From contig NZ_LMPU01000001.1 of NCBI RefSeq assembly GCF_001423945.1, positions 208,373 through 272,372 of the forward strand: a stretch of DNA of 64,000 bases. The letters run 5' to 3'. Positions 51,282 to 60,198 of this stretch are shown piece by piece. Made by a program: the position numbers and the translations under genes. Position 1 is the stretch's first letter; every line of letters starts with the position of its first letter. Below the pieces are notes generated by a model that was not told the DNA's origin, made no database searches, and worked only from the letters and a program-made list of their open reading frames with translations. Origin of the DNA: Pedobacter sp. Leaf194 (GTDB lineage: Bacteria; Bacteroidota; Bacteroidia; Sphingobacteriales; Sphingobacteriaceae).

Positions 51282-51809
51282 ATGATAAACTATTTCATTG
51301 TTCCCGGTTTGGGAAATTCTGGTGAAGGACATTGGCAAAGCTATTTCAAACAATCGGCACCTAACTTTAAACGTATAGAGCAGGAAGAATGGGATACACC
51401 AAAATGCGAAGATTGGGTTAAAAATATTAGTGAAGCTATTTCTGGCTTCGAACCGGAAACGGTTGTGCTGATTGGTCACAGTTTGGGCTGTGTAGCCATT
51501 GCCAATTGGGCAAAAGCCTATAAAATGAAAATAAAAGGTGCGTTATTAGTTGCACCGAGCGATGTCGAAGCACCAAAATATACTTTTGATACTGTTGGTT
51601 TTAAACAGATGCCGGTAGAAAGAATAGATTTCAAAACCATTTTGGTGGCCAGCTCTAACGATGAATGGATGAGTATGGAGCGAGCTAAATTCTTTGCAGA
51701 AAGTTGGGGTAGTCAACTCATCAATATCGGCGAAGCCGGCCACATTAACGCCACTTCCGGCTTTGGTGAATGGAAAGAGGGACTGGCTATTTTAAAAGAA
51801 TTTGAGTAA
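51282..51809 (+). CDS. RBBP9/YdeN-type alpha/beta hydrolase
   Basis: 175 aa. YFIVPGLGNSGEGHWQSYF opens the family, nucleophile Ser in LIGHSLGCVAIANW, Asp in ASSNDEWM and His in GEAGHINATSGFGEW. Small serine hydrolase of unknown substrate. Convergent with the anti-sigma gene. Confidence 0.9.
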   Translation: MINYFIVPGLGNSGEGHWQSYFKQSAPNFKRIEQEEWDTPKCEDWVKNISEAISGFEPETVVLIGHSLGCVAIANWAKAYKMKIKGALLVAPSDVEAPKYTFDTVGFKQMPVERIDFKTILVASSNDEWMSMERAKFFAESWGSQLINIGEAGHINATSGFGEWKEGLAILKEFE

Positions 51810-51833
51810 AATTTTGCAAAGGGTTTTTAAAGC

Positions 51834-52346
51834 TTAATCTTTGACACCTTTGGTAAAACTTTGGTCTTTATCAAACAACTTCTTCCTTAAAAGGTAATCT
51901 ACAAATACCAATCCCAAAATCAAATCTACTCCGATAAACACATATAACGCTGTTGGGTTTAAAACCTTTTCAATATTCAGGTTTAACGTAAAATATTTGC
52001 TGAAATCAGGCATTGTAAACGTTGTATTGTACAAAACGTATCCTAATATGCCTAAAATAGAAAGCACAAAAAAAGCAGCAATGGTAAAAATAATCCGGTT
52101 ATCTACCTTGGTTTTTAAAGCAATCGGCGCCGGTTGAAGCGCAACATCTTCCATCACATTCCTTGTGAAAGACATTGAAGGTTCATCGAGTTCCATTGCT
52201 GAAAAGGTTGCATTTAAACTTAGTAACTCTTCATACTGTCGCCTAACCGAAACATCAGTTTCAATTTTTCCTTCGATGGCTTTTTGTTGGGTTTCATCCA
52301 AATTTCCATCAATATAATCCCAAAGTTGTTGCTCTATTGTGTTCAT
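51834..52346 (-). CDS. Membrane protein, putative anti-sigma factor
   Basis: 170 aa. The cytoplasmic N-terminus (about 1-80) begins LWDYIDGNLDETQQKAIEGKI, a zinc-finger-less anti-sigma-like helical pattern; two hydrophobic segments follow (about 85-108 and 133-155). It overlaps the ECF sigma gene by 4 nt, the standard arrangement of a sigma/anti-sigma pair. No zinc-binding Cys, so recognition rests on layout and the N-terminal pattern. Confidence 0.7.
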   Translation of the reverse strand: MNTIEQQLWDYIDGNLDETQQKAIEGKIETDVSVRRQYEELLSLNATFSAMELDEPSMSFTRNVMEDVALQPAPIALKTKVDNRIIFTIAAFFVLSILGILGYVLYNTTFTMPDFSKYFTLNLNIEKVLNPTALYVFIGVDLILGLVFVDYLLRKKLFDKDQSFTKGVKD

Positions 52347-52924
52347 AGTAACTCCTTTACCTCATCTTTTAACAAATATTGTAATTTTTCTTTAAGCCTT
52401 TGTCTTGCACGATGTAGCTTTACTTTTATCGTGTTCGCCTCCATGTTTAAAGCCTCACCAATTTCTTCCAGGCTCTGTTCACCTTTGTAAAACATGGTAA
52501 TAATCGCGGCATCATCCGGTAGCAAATCTCCTATGGCCTGGTTTAAAAAAGCATGACTGTTTTGTTGCTCATAAACATTGGCATTAAAGGCAGAAGTATG
52601 GTTTTCCAGTTGTAAAAACGTTTCCTCATCACTAATAGATGATGTATCTAAACGTTTTTTGCGCAAAAAAGTCATGGCCGTTGTATAAGTTATGGTGTAA
52701 AGCCAGGTGCTAAACTTAGCGGTCTGTTTAAAAGAACCCAACGCTTTATAGGCCTTTACAAAACAATCCTGCGCAATCTCTTCAGCGTCCTCACGATTTT
52801 TGGCAAACCTTAAAGCAAGTGTAAAAACAAAGCGCTGATGGCGTTTCACCAACAAAGCGTACTGCCCGGTTTCGCCGGTTAACACGTTTTGAATCAGCTG
52901 TAAATCTGTTAACTCTTGCTTCAT
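52343..52924 (-). CDS. ECF-type RNA polymerase sigma factor
   Basis: 193 aa. Region 2: RHQRFVFTLALRFAKNREDAEEIAQDCFVKAYKAL then TWLYTITYTTAMTFLR. Region 4: FYKGEQSLEEIGEALNMEANTIKVKLHRARQRLKEKL. Full-length ECF factor without extra domain. Overlaps the putative anti-sigma gene by 4 nt. Regulon unknown. Confidence 0.93.
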   Translation of the reverse strand: MKQELTDLQLIQNVLTGETGQYALLVKRHQRFVFTLALRFAKNREDAEEIAQDCFVKAYKALGSFKQTAKFSTWLYTITYTTAMTFLRKKRLDTSSISDEETFLQLENHTSAFNANVYEQQNSHAFLNQAIGDLLPDDAAIITMFYKGEQSLEEIGEALNMEANTIKVKLHRARQRLKEKLQYLLKDEVKELL

Positions 52925-53147
52925 ACTTAATACTAAGACTACCTAACAGTGAAACAGGTTACACACCAAATGCAATTGGCTTGTTAAAGCACCAAGATTT
53001 TATTTCTTTGAAAACGAACGGTCAGTGTCCCTTCGCAATATGCAGCCCTGCTGTACACTTTAGCCTCGCAGAAAAAGCTCGGGCTATCGTTACCATCAGG
53101 TTTATTAACACAAGTTTCTGCATGCCTGCATACCGCTAAGAAAGTTC

Positions 53148-53468
53148 CTAATGCGAAGCGAAAAATTTTAAACCGGCAATTGAACCAATTAGCGTACAAA
53201 TAAAAAATATGCGCCAAAAAGTTGCGGGCTCATTAAAATATACAATCCCGATTATAACGGTACCAACGGCGCCAATACCCGTCCAAACTGCGTAGGCTGT
53301 GCCCATAGGTAATGTTTGCGAAGCCTTATTTAACAAAACAAAACTCAAAGCAATACAGATGAAAAAACCAATGCTCCACTTCAGATTGCTAAAATTGTTC
53401 GACAGTTTTAAACAGGTTGTAAAGCCAACTTCAAAAAGGCCTGCTATAATCAATATAATCCAGTTCAT
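53148..53468 (-). CDS. Small multidrug resistance (SMR/EmrE-SugE) family transporter
   Basis: 106 aa, four membrane helices. The conserved Glu is in LFEVGFTTCLKLS (helix 1), and GTAYAVWTGIGAVGTVIIGIVYF (helix 3) is the SugE-type core. Dual-topology proton antiporter for cationic compounds or guanidinium. A -7 box lies 4 nt from the ATG. The 220-bp gap before the ECF gene has no gene; it holds a weak match to the interspersed element. Confidence 0.9.
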   Translation of the reverse strand: MNWIILIIAGLFEVGFTTCLKLSNNFSNLKWSIGFFICIALSFVLLNKASQTLPMGTAYAVWTGIGAVGTVIIGIVYFNEPATFWRIFFICTLIGSIAGLKFFASH

Positions 53469-53472
53469 GTTG

Positions 53473-53480
53473 CAAAGGTA
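53473..53480 (-). promoter_or_regulatory. -7 box of the SMR gene, leaderless spacing
   Basis: TACCTTTG on the minus strand, 4 nt before the ATG at 53468. Confidence 0.6.
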
Positions 53481-53637
53481 GAAATGTTTAAATACTTATA
53501 ATTTCAGGCTTCGGCTGGTAAATTAAATTTTTTGCGTCAATGCCTGTAACCTGATTAAAAACCATGTAGTCATAGAGCACAGAACACGGTTCAACAAAAA
53601 TAAAAAAACAAAATTTAACACATAAAAAATTACAATC

Positions 53638-53991
53638 ATGGAAGGCATATTAGTCCCAATCTCACTTTTTTTAGGCGCATTCGCAATGGTATTTGGAATA
53701 CGCTATTTATCAAATAAAGAAAAAATGGCAATGATAGAACGCGGTATCGACCCCGGTATCGGAAAATCTACGCCACGTCCATACCTCAGTTTAAAATTTG
53801 GCTTGTTATTAGTTGGCTTGGGCATTGGTTTGTTAGTTGCGCTATTTACGGTTAGAGGCTTATTCGGCCCGGATATGACACGGAGCGAAGAAAGCCAGTC
53901 GGTGGCAATTTATTTCGGTTGTCTTGGCATTTTCGGCGGCTTAGGTCTAATCACCTCCTTCTTGGTCGAAAAGAAAGCTATCGATCAATAA
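53638..53991 (+). CDS. DUF6249-like small membrane protein
   Basis: 117 aa. N-terminal helix (about 3-22), then a cytoplasmic segment EKMAMIERGIDPG, then two or three helices (50-75, 88-108). The IERG(I/A)DP motif between helices matches the Bacteroidota DUF6249 group. Function unknown; often beside ECF sigma and anti-sigma genes, as here. Confidence 0.7.
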   Translation: MEGILVPISLFLGAFAMVFGIRYLSNKEKMAMIERGIDPGIGKSTPRPYLSLKFGLLLVGLGIGLLVALFTVRGLFGPDMTRSEESQSVAIYFGCLGIFGGLGLITSFLVEKKAIDQ

Positions 53992-54002
53992 GCACTTGAA
54001 AT

Positions 54003-54038
54003 ACTGGTTTCAACGGCTGCTAAGCCTTTGAAACCAGT
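54003..54038. terminator. Terminator between convergent genes
   Basis: 11-bp stem ACTGGTTTCAA/TTGAAACCAGT with a 14-nt loop, followed by a T-rich stretch on the plus strand. Confidence 0.65.
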
Positions 54039-54050
54039 GCGTTTTAAATT

Positions 54051-54473
54051 TTATTGAGGTTTGTTTATGATGGCAACGGTTAAACGACTGATACAATTCA
54101 TTTTGCCGCGTTCATCGTAAATTTTGATTTCCCAAACCTGTGTTTTTGCGCCAACATGCAATGGCTTACAAATGCCTTTCACCAAGCCGCTTTTTACAGG
54201 TCGAAGGTGGTTGGCGTTAACTTCTAATCCAACAGCAACGTATTTCTCTGGGTCTATACACATATAAGATGCAATGCTCCCCAGCGTTTCGGCTAACACT
54301 ACAGATGCGCCTCCATGTAAAATCCCGGCCGGCTGGTGGGTTCGCTCATCAACAGGCATGGTTGCAACTACAAAATCTTCTCCAATTTCGGTAAATCTAA
54401 TATCGAGTAAACCACCAAGATGATTCTTCGGGCGATTGTTTAAATCATCAATTGAAAAGTTTTTAAACCACAT
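54051..54473 (-). CDS. Hotdog-fold acyl-CoA thioesterase (PaaI/MenI-like)
   Basis: 140 aa. PAGILHGGASVVLAETLGSIAS is the hotdog active-site helix with a conserved Glu; LRPVKSGLVKGICKPLHVG follows. Small thioesterase of the PaaI/DHNA-CoA group. It overlaps the DinB gene by 11 nt. Exact acyl-CoA not known. Confidence 0.88.
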   Translation of the reverse strand: MWFKNFSIDDLNNRPKNHLGGLLDIRFTEIGEDFVVATMPVDERTHQPAGILHGGASVVLAETLGSIASYMCIDPEKYVAVGLEVNANHLRPVKSGLVKGICKPLHVGAKTQVWEIKIYDERGKMNCISRLTVAIINKPQ

Positions 54474-54972
54474 CGTAACGTTCTTTTAGTACACCAGCGT
54501 GATGGATGATGTGGCCGGCTGCGATAAATAAAATTGCTTTTACAGATATTTCGCGGCTGGAAGCGACACCCTTTCTGCTTAACTCTTCTTCATTCAGGCT
54601 TTTGAAAAAATAAAGATTCGCTTTGCGTAAAGCTGCAAATTCCTCAATCATGTCTTCATAGTTGCGCTGGTGGAAACGGGCATTAGCAACATAATCATCT
54701 TCCTCAAACCCAGGCAAATGCTGTGGTTCGTTTCTTGCGAAACAGGTCATCCGGTAAACGAAAATCCGTTCGCAATCTATAATATGGCCAAGCATTTCTT
54801 TAAGCGTCCATTTGCCTTCTGCATAAGCAAAGTTTTCTTTCTCCTTATTAGATTCAAACAATGTGGGGATACTGAAAACCTGCTCTTCGAGGATTTCAAT
54901 AATATCGCCATTAACCTTGGTAATATAGGTTTCGCCCCAGGCGGGATAGTCGTTAGGCAGTGGTCGGTTCAT
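54463..54972 (-). CDS. DinB-family protein
   Basis: 169 aa, four-helix bundle. GKWTLKEMLGHIIDCERIFVYRM supplies the first His, FHQRNYEDM the second region, and AAGHIIHHAGVLKERY the C-terminal His pair of the DinB metal site. Function unknown, probably metal-dependent thiol or hydrolase chemistry. Overlaps both neighbours (11 and 20 nt). Confidence 0.85.
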   Translation of the reverse strand: MNRPLPNDYPAWGETYITKVNGDIIEILEEQVFSIPTLFESNKEKENFAYAEGKWTLKEMLGHIIDCERIFVYRMTCFARNEPQHLPGFEEDDYVANARFHQRNYEDMIEEFAALRKANLYFFKSLNEEELSRKGVASSREISVKAILFIAAGHIIHHAGVLKERYDVV

Positions 54973-56158
54973 ATTTTAAGCTGCTTTTTAAAATTATTCT
55001 AAATGTTGTGCCTTTCCCAATTTCTGAATCTTTAACGAAGATTTCGCCGCTGTGGTAATTTTCAACAATACGTTTTGTTAGCGACAAGCCTAAACCCCAA
55101 CCACGTTTTCTTGTGGTGTAACCCGGTTGAAACACGGCATCGAATTTCGATCTTGGGATTCCTTTTCCGCTATCTGTAATGTCTATAAAAACTTGTTCTT
55201 TAGCTAAATTCTCGATAATGTTTACCGAAATAGAACCTTCATTTTCAATTGCATTGGCAGCATTTTTAAGTAAATTTTCTGTAACCCAATCAAAAAGCGG
55301 AACATTTAACATGGCTCGAACCTGTTCATCGCCGGTGATTGTAAACTTCACTTTATCCGATGTTCGTACCTTAAAATAATCAATAAAATTATTAATCACC
55401 AGGTAAACAACATGATCTTCGAGTATCGGTTTCGAACCAATTTTCGAGAACCTGTCTGTTATAATTTCCAATCGTTTGATGTCGTTTTCCATTTCAGCAA
55501 TCAAAGGGTCATCTTCGGCATCAAATTTAGATTTCATGAGTTCTACCCAGGCCATAAGCGAAGATATTGGCGTGCCAAGTTGATGTGCGGTTTCTTTAGC
55601 TAAACCCACCCAAACGTGGTCTTGCTCATCTCGCCTGGCAGAACTAAATGCGGCATAGGCAGTTAAAAGAAACAGAAAAATAACCCCCATTTGAATATAT
55701 GGGAAATAACGCAGCTGGGTTAGTATAAATGAATCTTTATAGTACGCTTTAAATTCATCGCCAAAAACATTCATGGTAGAAGGCTTATGCTGCATTTTCA
55801 TTGTAGCCAGCTGGTTAACAAAATACAAACTGTCATACACCAGTTTTTCATTATCCGGATACCAGGTCTTGGTACTGTCTAAGCCCGTAGATGAAATGAT
55901 TAAACCTTCTTTATTAGTTAAAATTACGGGCATCTTAGTATTCTGTCGTACCGTTTCAACCAAACCAACTAGCAAATCATTGTCCATCAAAAGCATAGAA
56001 CGTTCCTGCACCTTAACCCAAAGCTGAAATTGGTTTGCCTCCTCACGTTCCATTTTTTTAACGAAAGAATCGGTGTAAAATACTGATGCAATGCCTATTA
56101 AGATGGCAAAAATGAGAAGGAAGAACTTCCAGCGGCGTTTCTTTTCGTATGGATTCAT
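54953..56158 (-). CDS. Membrane sensor histidine kinase
   Basis: 401 aa from the ATG at 56158. Two membrane helices (about 10-30 and 155-175) frame a periplasmic sensor of roughly 120 residues. Phosphoacceptor His in AKETAHQLGTPISSLMAWVE, N-box NLLKNAANAIE, G1 DSGKGIP, G2 GWGLGLSLTKRIVE. The HQLGTP variant of the H-box is common in Bacteroidota kinases. No response regulator is adjacent; it leads a dense operon with DinB and thioesterase genes. An upstream in-frame start at 56203 adds 15 non-conserved residues. Confidence 0.9.
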   Translation of the reverse strand: MNPYEKKRRWKFFLLIFAILIGIASVFYTDSFVKKMEREEANQFQLWVKVQERSMLLMDNDLLVGLVETVRQNTKMPVILTNKEGLIISSTGLDSTKTWYPDNEKLVYDSLYFVNQLATMKMQHKPSTMNVFGDEFKAYYKDSFILTQLRYFPYIQMGVIFLFLLTAYAAFSSARRDEQDHVWVGLAKETAHQLGTPISSLMAWVELMKSKFDAEDDPLIAEMENDIKRLEIITDRFSKIGSKPILEDHVVYLVINNFIDYFKVRTSDKVKFTITGDEQVRAMLNVPLFDWVTENLLKNAANAIENEGSISVNIIENLAKEQVFIDITDSGKGIPRSKFDAVFQPGYTTRKRGWGLGLSLTKRIVENYHSGEIFVKDSEIGKGTTFRIILKSSLKYEPTTA

Positions 56159-56295
56159 GCTTTGGGTAGCCAAATTACAATAACAAAACGAAAAAAACAT
56201 CAAACCATTATGCTTTTATAAAAAGCCAAAAGCAATAATTCTTGAATCTTAACCGCTTCATTGGATATCAAAACCAGATAAATGAATGAAAAACC

Positions 56296-56303
56296 TATCT
56301 TTG
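56296..56303 (+). promoter_or_regulatory. -7 box of gltX
   Basis: TATCTTTG matches TAnnTTTG, 78 nt before the gltX ATG. Confidence 0.45.
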
Positions 56304-56381
56304 CCTTGTCTTGCGATTTGCGTTATTGCCTGCGCTTTTTAACCGTTTGGCAACTAACGTTTTCCGCTCAACAAATCAATC

Positions 56382-57890
56382 ATGAATAAAAAAGTTAGAG
56401 TAAGATTTGCGCCAAGCCCAACCGGCGGCTTGCATTTAGGTGGTGTTCGCACGGCCTTATTTAATTATTTATTTGCCAGAAAACACAACGGCACATTTGT
56501 TTTACGTGTTGAGGATACCGACCAAAACCGCTTTGTAGAGGGTGCTGAAGCTTATATTGTTAATTGCTTAGATTGGTGCGGCATCACGCCGGATGAGAGT
56601 CCGGCGAAGCCTGGTAACTATGGCCCGTACCGCCAAAGTGAACGTAAACCTAGCTACCGAAAATTTGCAGAACAGTTAATTAGCGATGGTTACGCTTATT
56701 ATGCTTTCGATACGCCAGAAGAGTTAGATGCTAAACGTAAAGAGATTCCAAACTTTCAGTACGGCCAGGCGACTCGTATGCAAATGCGAAACTCCTTAAC
56801 ATTAACAATTAGTGAAGTTGAAGAACTACTGGCAGCCAAAACGCCTCATGTAATCAGAATTAAAGTTCCGGAAGATGAAATTGTCCATTTTAATGATTTG
56901 ATTCGTGGCGATGTAAGTTTTGAAACAGCCATTGTTGACGATAAAGTTCTATTAAAGGCAGACGGAATGCCAACTTATCATTTGGCTGTTGTGGTTGATG
57001 ATAAGGCGATGGAAATTTCGCATGCTTTTCGTGGTGAAGAGTGGTTGCCCTCGGCGCCTGTTCACATCTTACTTTGGAAGTATTTGGGATGGGAAGCTGA
57101 TATGCCTGCATGGGCACATTTGCCGCTAATACTAAAACCCGACGGCCATGGGAAATTAAGCAAACGGGATGGAGATCGTTTAGGGTTTCCGGTTTATGCA
57201 ATGAACTGGACAGACCCTAAAACCGGCGATTTGACGAAAGGATTTAAGGAGCTGGGCTTTATGCCGGAAGCGTTTATTAATATGCTTGCACTTTTGGGTT
57301 GGAATGACGGTAGCGAGCAGGAAATTTTTACCCTTGCCGAACTCGAAGCTAAATTTGCCATCGAGCGCATAAGTAAAGCCGGAGCAAAGTTCGATTTTGA
57401 AAAAGCAAAGTGGTATAACCATGAGTGGATTAAACAATCTACCGCAGAAACGTTGCAAAAGCCCGTTAAAAACGAATTATTAAAAGCTGGAATTGAAGTT
57501 AACGATGAAACCTTTCTTAACACAGTAATCGAACTGATAAAAGACCGTTGCACGCTTTTGCCGGATTTCGTTGCGCAGAGCGGTTATTTTTTTGCTGCGC
57601 CTGCAGAATACGATTCTGCGTCTGTAAAACCAAAATGGACGAATGAAAAGGCAGCTTTCTTTGAAGCATATGCCGAAAATATTAATTTAACTAATGTAAT
57701 AGATGCCGAAGCGAATTTTAAAACGCTGGCCGAAGCTAAAGGTTTTAAACCCGGAGAACTGATGCTGCCTTTTCGTATTATGCTTGTTGGTGGTAAATTT
57801 GGTCCTGGTGTTTTTGATATTGCGATTTTACTTGGTGCAGCAGAAACTCAATCAAGAATTGCAAAGGCTATCGCGGTATTTAACAGTTAA
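56382..57890 (+). CDS. gltX: Glutamyl-tRNA synthetase
   Basis: 502 aa, class I. HIGH-type motif PSPTGGLHLGGVRTAL, LRVEDTDQNR, GEEWLPSAPVH, KMSKS-type KLSKRDGDR, and a C-terminal anticodon-binding region. It charges tRNA-Glu. Own promoter and terminator. Confidence 0.96.
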   Translation: MNKKVRVRFAPSPTGGLHLGGVRTALFNYLFARKHNGTFVLRVEDTDQNRFVEGAEAYIVNCLDWCGITPDESPAKPGNYGPYRQSERKPSYRKFAEQLISDGYAYYAFDTPEELDAKRKEIPNFQYGQATRMQMRNSLTLTISEVEELLAAKTPHVIRIKVPEDEIVHFNDLIRGDVSFETAIVDDKVLLKADGMPTYHLAVVVDDKAMEISHAFRGEEWLPSAPVHILLWKYLGWEADMPAWAHLPLILKPDGHGKLSKRDGDRLGFPVYAMNWTDPKTGDLTKGFKELGFMPEAFINMLALLGWNDGSEQEIFTLAELEAKFAIERISKAGAKFDFEKAKWYNHEWIKQSTAETLQKPVKNELLKAGIEVNDETFLNTVIELIKDRCTLLPDFVAQSGYFFAAPAEYDSASVKPKWTNEKAAFFEAYAENINLTNVIDAEANFKTLAEAKGFKPGELMLPFRIMLVGGKFGPGVFDIAILLGAAETQSRIAKAIAVFNS

Positions 57891-57913
57891 AACTTAAACA
57901 ATACATAAAGCTG

Positions 57914-57948
57914 AAAGCCTGAAAACCTTAAATTTCAGGCTTTTTTTA
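57914..57948 (+). terminator. Terminator of gltX
   Basis: Perfect 11-bp stem AAAGCCTGAAA/TTTCAGGCTTT, loop of 8 nt, then a T run. Confidence 0.85.
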
Positions 57949-58048
57949 TTCTTTAAAAGAATATCCAAGCAGTTAATCAAGAAAAAAAATTTATACTTTA
58001 GTATAACAATTTCAATCAATATTGGTTTAACAAGAAAAAATATAAGCT

Positions 58049-58888
58049 ATGCAGTGGTTTGGTAAAGGAAGTAACAATGTTGAAGACGGCAGAGGTGGCG
58101 GTGGCGGTAAAACGGCCTTAGGCGGCGGCATTGGCATAATAATAGTTGTTTTAGGTTTAATCTTTGGTAAAGATTTAACCGGCGTTGTTAGTCAGCTGCC
58201 GCAAGGCGGCACCACCGAGGTAAAACAAGGTGTTCCTGCAAACGATGCTCAGGCACAGTTCGTATCCGGAGTTTTAGAATCAACAGAACAAGTTTGGGAT
58301 AAGGAATTTGAAGCTATGGGCAAAACCTATGAGCACCCAAAAATGGTGCTCTTTAGTGATGGTGTACAAACAGCATGTGGAAGCGCGAGCGCTGCGGTTG
58401 GCCCATTTTATTGCCCTGGCGACCATAAAGTGTACATTGATTTAACTTTCTACGATGAATTAAAAAATCGTTTTGGTGCTGCCGGCGATTTTGCACAGGC
58501 TTATGTTATTGCGCATGAAGTTGGTCATCATGTGCAGAATCTCTTAGGTATTTCAGATAAATTGCAGGAAGCCCGTGGCCGGGTTAGCGAAAAAGAATAC
58601 AATCGTTTATCAGTTAAACTCGAACTGCAAGCCGATTTTTTTGCGGGTTTATGGGCGCACAATGCGCAAAACCTTAAAGATTTTAAATTAGATGAGGGTG
58701 ATATTGAGGAAGCTTTAACTGCCGCAAATGCCATTGGCGATGATAAATTGCAAAAGCAGGCTACGGGCGAAGTTACACCCGATTCTTTTACACATGGAAG
58801 CTCTCAACAACGCATGTACTGGTTTAAAAAAGGCTTCCAAACAGGAGACATGACCAAAGGCGACACCTTCAATTCAAATGAGTTATAA
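58049..58888 (+). CDS. Neutral zinc metallopeptidase (YpfJ-like)
   Basis: 279 aa. A Gly-rich N-terminus and one membrane helix (about 25-47) anchor the protein; the catalytic domain has AYVIAHEVGHHVQNLLG (HExxH zinc site), ACGSASAAVGPFYCPGD, and ELQADFFAGLWAH (third ligand region). Member of the YpfJ/zinc-peptidase family with unknown substrate. Monocistronic. Confidence 0.9.
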   Translation: MQWFGKGSNNVEDGRGGGGGKTALGGGIGIIIVVLGLIFGKDLTGVVSQLPQGGTTEVKQGVPANDAQAQFVSGVLESTEQVWDKEFEAMGKTYEHPKMVLFSDGVQTACGSASAAVGPFYCPGDHKVYIDLTFYDELKNRFGAAGDFAQAYVIAHEVGHHVQNLLGISDKLQEARGRVSEKEYNRLSVKLELQADFFAGLWAHNAQNLKDFKLDEGDIEEALTAANAIGDDKLQKQATGEVTPDSFTHGSSQQRMYWFKKGFQTGDMTKGDTFNSNEL

Positions 58889-58998
58889 AAGATAGAAATT
58901 TTAAAACATTTTAAAAACAACGCTGTTTGTTTACAGTTACAGGGGTTTTCCCATAAACCAAACAGATTTAAACAGGCTTCCTTAATGTTTTATAAAAG

Positions 58999-60153
58999 AT
59001 GATCCTTATTGTTGATGACAGGCCTGAAAACCTAATATCTCTACAGAAAGTACTGCAGGCTCATAATTTTGAAGTTGATACAGCGCCTTCTGGAGAAGAA
59101 GCACTTAAAAAAGTTCTCAAAAATAATTACGTCCTGATTATACTGGATGTTCAAATGCCTGAAATGGATGGCTTTGAGGTTGCTGAAGCAATTTCGGGCT
59201 TTAGTAAGGCAAAAGATACCGCAATCATCTTTCTTTCTGCCGTAAATACGGAGCTTCGGTTCATAACTAAAGGCTACGAAAGCGGTGGCCTGGATTATAT
59301 AACCAAACCAGTCGACATCAATATCTTATTGCTTAAGATAAAAACCTTTTATCGCATTTATGAGCAAAACAGAAAATTGAGCGAAATGCAGGAGAAGCTT
59401 TTAGAAGAGATTGAATTTCGCAAACAGGCGGAAAATAAAAAGGATGAATTTATCAGCATTGCCAGCCACGAGTTAAAAACGCCACTAACCAGTGTTAAGG
59501 GTTATATGCAACTGCTGCAACGTAGTCTTAATAAAGATGACAAGTCGCTTGCTCAAAGTCACCTCGATAAGGCCAGCATTCAGCTGGAAAAACTCAATGA
59601 ACTTATTGTTGATTTGCTCGACATTTCCAAAATAGAAAGCGGCAAGCTCAAATTTAACATGAAACATTTCTGTGCAGATAATATGGTAACAAATGCCATA
59701 GAAATGATGCAACAATCGAACCCCGGTTTTATCATAAATAAGCTTGGCAAAACTGAAGAAATGATTTATGGTGATGAGATGAGGTTGGAGCAGGTTGTAA
59801 TAAACTTTATCAGCAACGCTATAAAATATGCCCCTGGCACAAATCAGGTAAATATTACCATAAACATCAAAGATGGCAAGCTTTACCTGGCCGTTAAGGA
59901 TTTCGGAATCGGAATTCCGAAGGAGCAGCAACACAAAATATTTGATAAATTTTACCGCGTAGAAGAAAACAGCAACCGATTTAATGGCCTGGGCATCGGC
60001 CTGTACATCTGTTCGGAAATTATTAACCGCCATGGTGGTAAAGTTGGTGTAAACAGCGTACCGGATGAAGGTTCTGAGTTTTATTTCATTATTCCAATCG
60101 ATGAAGAAACGATATCAAAATCTCAGGAAACAATACCTGATAGCACAAAATAA
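58999..60153 (+). CDS. Response regulator-histidine kinase (REC-HisKA-HATPase)
   Basis: 384 aa, no membrane segment. Residues 1-120: receiver with acidic pair VDDRPEN, phosphoacceptor Asp in IILDVQMPEMDG, and Lys in YITKPVD. A short coiled coil follows, then phosphoacceptor His in ISIASHELKTPLTSVKGY, N-box NFISNAIKYAP, G1 DFGIGIP, G2 GLGIGLYI. First gene of a phosphorelay cluster continuing to the window end. Confidence 0.92.
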   Translation: MILIVDDRPENLISLQKVLQAHNFEVDTAPSGEEALKKVLKNNYVLIILDVQMPEMDGFEVAEAISGFSKAKDTAIIFLSAVNTELRFITKGYESGGLDYITKPVDINILLLKIKTFYRIYEQNRKLSEMQEKLLEEIEFRKQAENKKDEFISIASHELKTPLTSVKGYMQLLQRSLNKDDKSLAQSHLDKASIQLEKLNELIVDLLDISKIESGKLKFNMKHFCADNMVTNAIEMMQQSNPGFIINKLGKTEEMIYGDEMRLEQVVINFISNAIKYAPGTNQVNITINIKDGKLYLAVKDFGIGIPKEQQHKIFDKFYRVEENSNRFNGLGIGLYICSEIINRHGGKVGVNSVPDEGSEFYFIIPIDEETISKSQETIPDSTK

Positions 60154-60198
60154 AAGTTAGCCTCAACCTATTACAGCAATAACAACCCTTATATTTTA

